From Eutreptiella sp. 'Long Island Sound 2002' (lineage: Eukaryota; Euglenozoa; Euglenophyceae; Eutreptiales; Eutreptiaceae): a DNA stretch of 64,000 bases. Position 1 is the first letter of the stretch. Every line of letters starts with the position of its first letter. Location: positions 53,148,385-53,212,384 of the forward strand of contig OZ038384.1 of the NCBI GenBank assembly GCA_964036045.1. The letters run 5' to 3'. Made by a program: the position numbers and the translations under genes. This document shows positions 60,697-64,000 of the stretch, piece after piece. The notes beneath the pieces were generated by a model, which was not told the origin of the DNA, did not search any database, and worked only from the letters and a program-made list of their open reading frames with translations.

Positions 60697-61056
60697 CGCT
60701 TCGCCGCATGCGTGCTGCTTTGTTCCTTGGTTGCTGCTTTGCGACGGACAGAGGTGCCCTTGCTTTCTGCTTGTTGCGATGCTGCTGCGCTGCTTTGCCT
60801 TGCCCCCTTACCCCCGGCGAACAAACGGGCCAGCGTCCGTCGCCGTTGCTAATGCTAACGCTTTGCAGTTGCCACTGCCCCCAAAGCCTGGTTGCCCGGT
60901 ATCCCCGGTCCTCTGGGTCCTCCGTCATGCTGTGGGCCACCTCAGGCAGCCCTGGGACCCACGGGATCGAGCGAGGCAGGAACCACCTGTCGGCGCGAGA
61001 TGCCCGGTAACTCCAGTAGACGGCATGATAAGTGGTTATGACTATGACTATGACTA
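60697..61056 (+). mobile_element. Family E copy, 5'-truncated 3' end (E2)
   Basis: Matches the last 0.36 kb of E1 (about 17250-16895, opposite strand), ending with three ATGACT units and then TA. Strong 5' truncation is typical of target-primed reverse transcription. It keeps the ORF5 frame to TGA at 61026, with CAA at 60822 and TAG at 61017 where E1 has TAA and CAG. Confidence 0.85.
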
Positions 61057-61075
61057 TATACATATATATATATAT

Positions 61076-61145
<70 letters not shown>
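61056..61145. repeat. (TA)n microsatellite
   Basis: TA tract with TG and TC steps between the E2 tail and a family A element. Confidence 0.97.
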
Positions 61146-61153
61146 CCTCCAAT

Positions 61154-62524
61154 CTACACCCCTCTCCCCAACTCTAGGTGGCTCCACCATACGGCTCTAA
61201 GGTACGTGCGAAGGGTATAGCTTGGTGCCTACACGTGGCGACAGGGGCTAAACTCGGTCAAAAAGGGCTCAAAATGGGCTCAGAACACTTGTTTGTGCAC
61301 CCCCAATGGTCCAGGATCACTTTTGGAAAAACGCGTTTTTGACCCATTTTTCACCCATTTTGGGTCCCAAAACGGCCCCTTTTCAAAGCATATTGGGATT
61401 TTCCATGGGCCAAAACGCGTGATCTCGGTCTCAAAATGGGCTAAAAACACTTGTCTAAGCATCCTAGTTGGTCCAGGCTCACTTTTGGAAAAACGCGTTT
61501 TTGACCCATTTTTCACCCGTTTTGGGTCCCAAAACGGCCCCTTTTTAAGGCATTTTGGGATTTTCCATGGGCCAAAACGTGTCACCACGGGCTCAAAATG
61601 GGCTAAAAACACTTGTTTGAGCATCCTATATGGTCCAGGATCATTTTTGGGAAAACGCGTATTGGACCCATTTTTGACGCATTTTTGGTCCCAAAACGGC
61701 CCATTTTCAAGGCATTTTGGGATTTTCCATGGCCCAAAACGCGCCACCACGGGCTCAAAACGGCCTAAAAGCACTTGTTTGAGCATCCCAAGTGGTCTAG
61801 GAACAACTTTGGAAAAAATCTTTTTTTTCGCCCCGGGGACCCTGGTGGACCCACCGTTAGCCCCCGCCGTGCGCAGGCTGGGCTGCCCTCTGGCCCCACC
61901 AAGTGACCACTGGTACGGGGGTCTAGGTGGCTCGTTGGGCGATTCTGCGGCTTGGAAACCAGAAAAAGTGGGGGTTTGCGGCTGGACTAGGTGCCCTTGG
62001 AATTCGGATTTGAGCCACGTAGCCCAAGATACGGCCTGTTCTTGGTTTCGGGCTGTTGGTGCATATGGCGCAGATTTTGGGGCTTTTTGGCGCCTTTTTG
62101 GGCCGTTTCTCGGACATATCGTGGGGTTAGGAGGCTACAAAGAGCTCTTGGTCACGGTGAAGTCAAGCCGCACGTGGAGTGTAGCAGCCGTTTGCCTTCG
62201 TTTGGCCGTTATGACTGGGTTTTGGGGCCGTTTTTGGCCAGAAAAGGCTGTTTTGGGGCACAAAATGCGCAGTTTTGGAAGGGCACCTTCCCGACTTGGC
62301 GCCCCTGCTCCGGGGCGCCACCGGTGAGTTTTTGGCTCAAAACTTGGATTTGGCGAGGGCACCACCTAGGCTCTAGGGTGGCTAGAGTAGAGTAGAGCCC
62401 GGAGCGATGAGGCCGAGCAATGGCCAAAACGGAAAGGAGAATTGCTTGTTGCTTGTTGCTTGCTTGTTGTTGCTTGCGTGTTGTTGCTTGCTTGTTAGCT
62501 AGATTTAAGGGGAGAGGGGTGTAG
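61154..62524 (+). mobile_element. Family A TIR element with four 162-bp units
   Basis: TIRs at 61154-61168 and 62510-62524, TA on both sides. Unit markers (cacttgt) lie at 61286, 61448, 61610 and 61772, each exactly 162 bp apart. Frames are open on both strands across the units. The minus frame encodes 54-residue repeats of the type [20 protein letters not shown]. No transposase domain. Confidence 0.8.
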
Positions 62525-62720
<196 letters not shown>

Positions 62721-62725
62721 GCAAT

Positions 62726-63904
62726 CTACACCCCTCTCCCAACTCTAGGTGGCTCCACCACGCGGCTCTAAGGTACGTGCAAAGGGCAGAAAGTGGTGCA
62801 TACACGTGGTGGAAGGGGCTAAGCTCGATCAAAACAGGCTCAAAGCAGGCTAAAAACACTTGTTTGAGCATCCCAAATGGTAAGGCATCACTTTTGGAAA
62901 AACGCGTTTTTGACCCATTTTTGACCCATTTTTGGCCCCAAAATGGCCCATTTTCAAGGCATTTTGGGATTTTCCATGAGCCAAAACCCGTCGCCACGGG
63001 CTCAAAATGGGCTAAAACTACTTGTTTGAGCATCCCATATGGTCCAAAATCATTTTTGGAAAAACGCGTTTTTGACCCACTTTTGACCCATCGTTGGTCC
63101 CAAAACGGCCCATTTTCAAGGCATTTTGGGATTTTCCATGGCCCAAAACGCGCCACCACGGGCTCAAAACGGCCTAAAAACACTTGTTTGAGCATCCCAA
63201 GTGGCCTGGGAACAACTTTGGAAAAAATCATTTTTTTCGCCCTGGGGACCCCGGTGGACCCACCGTTGGCCCCCACTGTGCGTGGGCTGGCCGGCCCTCC
63301 GGCTGCACCAAGTGACCATTGGTACGGGGGTCTACGTGTCTCGTTGGGCGATTCTGAGGCTTGGAAACCATAAAAAGTGGGGGGTTGCGGGTGGACTAGG
63401 TGCCCTCGGAATTCGTTTTTGAGCCACGTAGCCCAAGATACGGCCCTTTCTTGGTTTCGGGGTGCTGGTGCACATTGCGCGGTTTTTGGGGCTTTTTGGC
63501 GCCTTTTTGGGCAGCTTCTCGGACATATCGTGGAGTTGAAGGGCACCAAAGGCCCGTTGGTCCCGGGAAAATCAAGCCGCACGTGCAGTGTAGCAGCCGT
63601 TTGCCTTCGTTTGGCTGTTTTGAACCCTTACTAGGGCTGTTTTGGGCGAAAAATGGCTGTTTTTTGGCCCAAAGCTGCGCAGATTTGGGAGGGCACCTCC
63701 CGACTTGGCGCCACCGCCCCGGGCCGCCACCGGTGAGTTTGTGGCTCAAATTTTGGATTTGGCAAGGCCAACACCTAGGCTCTAGGATGGCTAAATTAGA
63801 GTCAGGCCCGAGGCTTTGGGAAGGTGCAATGGCCAAAACGGCACGGAGACGTGCTTGTTGTTGCTTGTTGCTTGTTAGCTAAATTTAAGGGGAGAGGGGT
63901 GTAG
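62726..63904 (+). mobile_element. Family A TIR element with three 162-bp units
   Basis: TIRs at 62726-62740 and 63890-63904, TA on both sides. Unit markers at 62857, 63019 and 63181, again 162 bp apart. A minus-strand frame runs from 63582 to the left TA tract. It has the same 54-residue repeats and the same N-terminal segment (MRLDF .. [11 protein letters not shown] type) as the copies at 9544, 14829 and 7781. Confidence 0.8.
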
Positions 63905-63914
63905 TAATATATAC

Positions 63915-63988
<74 letters not shown>
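63905..63988. repeat. (TA)n microsatellite
   Basis: TA tract between a family A element and another family E tail. Confidence 0.97.
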
Positions 63989-63992
<4 letters not shown>

Positions 63993-64000
63993 ATAGTCAT
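63989..64000 (-). mobile_element. Tail of a further family E copy
   Basis: Two AGTCAT units directly after (TA)n, as at 16895, indicate the 3' end of a minus-strand family E copy that continues beyond the window. Confidence 0.6.

Noticed and set aside
61293-62327. A 344-codon plus-strand frame in a family A element
   Set aside because: The minus strand is open over the same units and is the one whose residues recur between copies; the plus frame has no support of its own.

Overview
The window looks like nuclear DNA of a eukaryote, GC-rich overall and cut by many (TA)n microsatellites. The best lineage guess is a green alga that reads TAA and TAG as glutamine (NCBI code 6, known in Dasycladales, Trentepohliales and Cladophorales). 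This is inference. It rests on many open frames that are interrupted only by TAA/TAG and close on TGA. It also rests on two paralogous retroelement ends (16922-17128 minus strand and 60822-61028 plus strand) that swap CAA/TAA at one codon and CAG/TAG at another. Decay by C-to-T mutation is the main alternative.

Layout. 1-29214 and 48914-64000 are chains of mobile elements joined end to end almost only by (TA)n tracts. Five families recur: A, TIR elements of 1.0-1.5 kb with the 15-bp end CTACACCCCTCTCCC and internal 162-bp tandem units; B and C, palindromic foldback MITEs of about 0.6 kb; D, a non-LTR retroelement with a (CAA)n tail, present as one 11-kb coding copy and as derivatives whose middle is replaced by GC-rich tandem arrays; and E, an 11.4-kb non-LTR retroelement with an (ATGACT)n tail and up to five reading frames. 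29215-48913 is an island without TA tracts. It holds a DDHD-domain lipase-like gene, several short genes of unknown function that need TAA/TAG readthrough, RNase H fossils, tRNA-like SINEs, a 2.59-kb tandem duplication and a piggyBac transposase remnant.

How it works together. E and D carry APE endonuclease, reverse transcriptase and RNase H domains for target-primed insertion. Every E and D end lies against (TA)n, as do the A, B and C termini, so the TA tracts appear to be a shared landing site. D2 looks damaged by a 1.8-kb internal inversion and a frame change at a C12 run. E1 is read as continuous only if TAA/TAG are sense codons and one G-run frame change is allowed. Homopolymer length errors in the assembly could explain several frame changes. 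No rRNA, intact tRNA gene or CRISPR array was seen.
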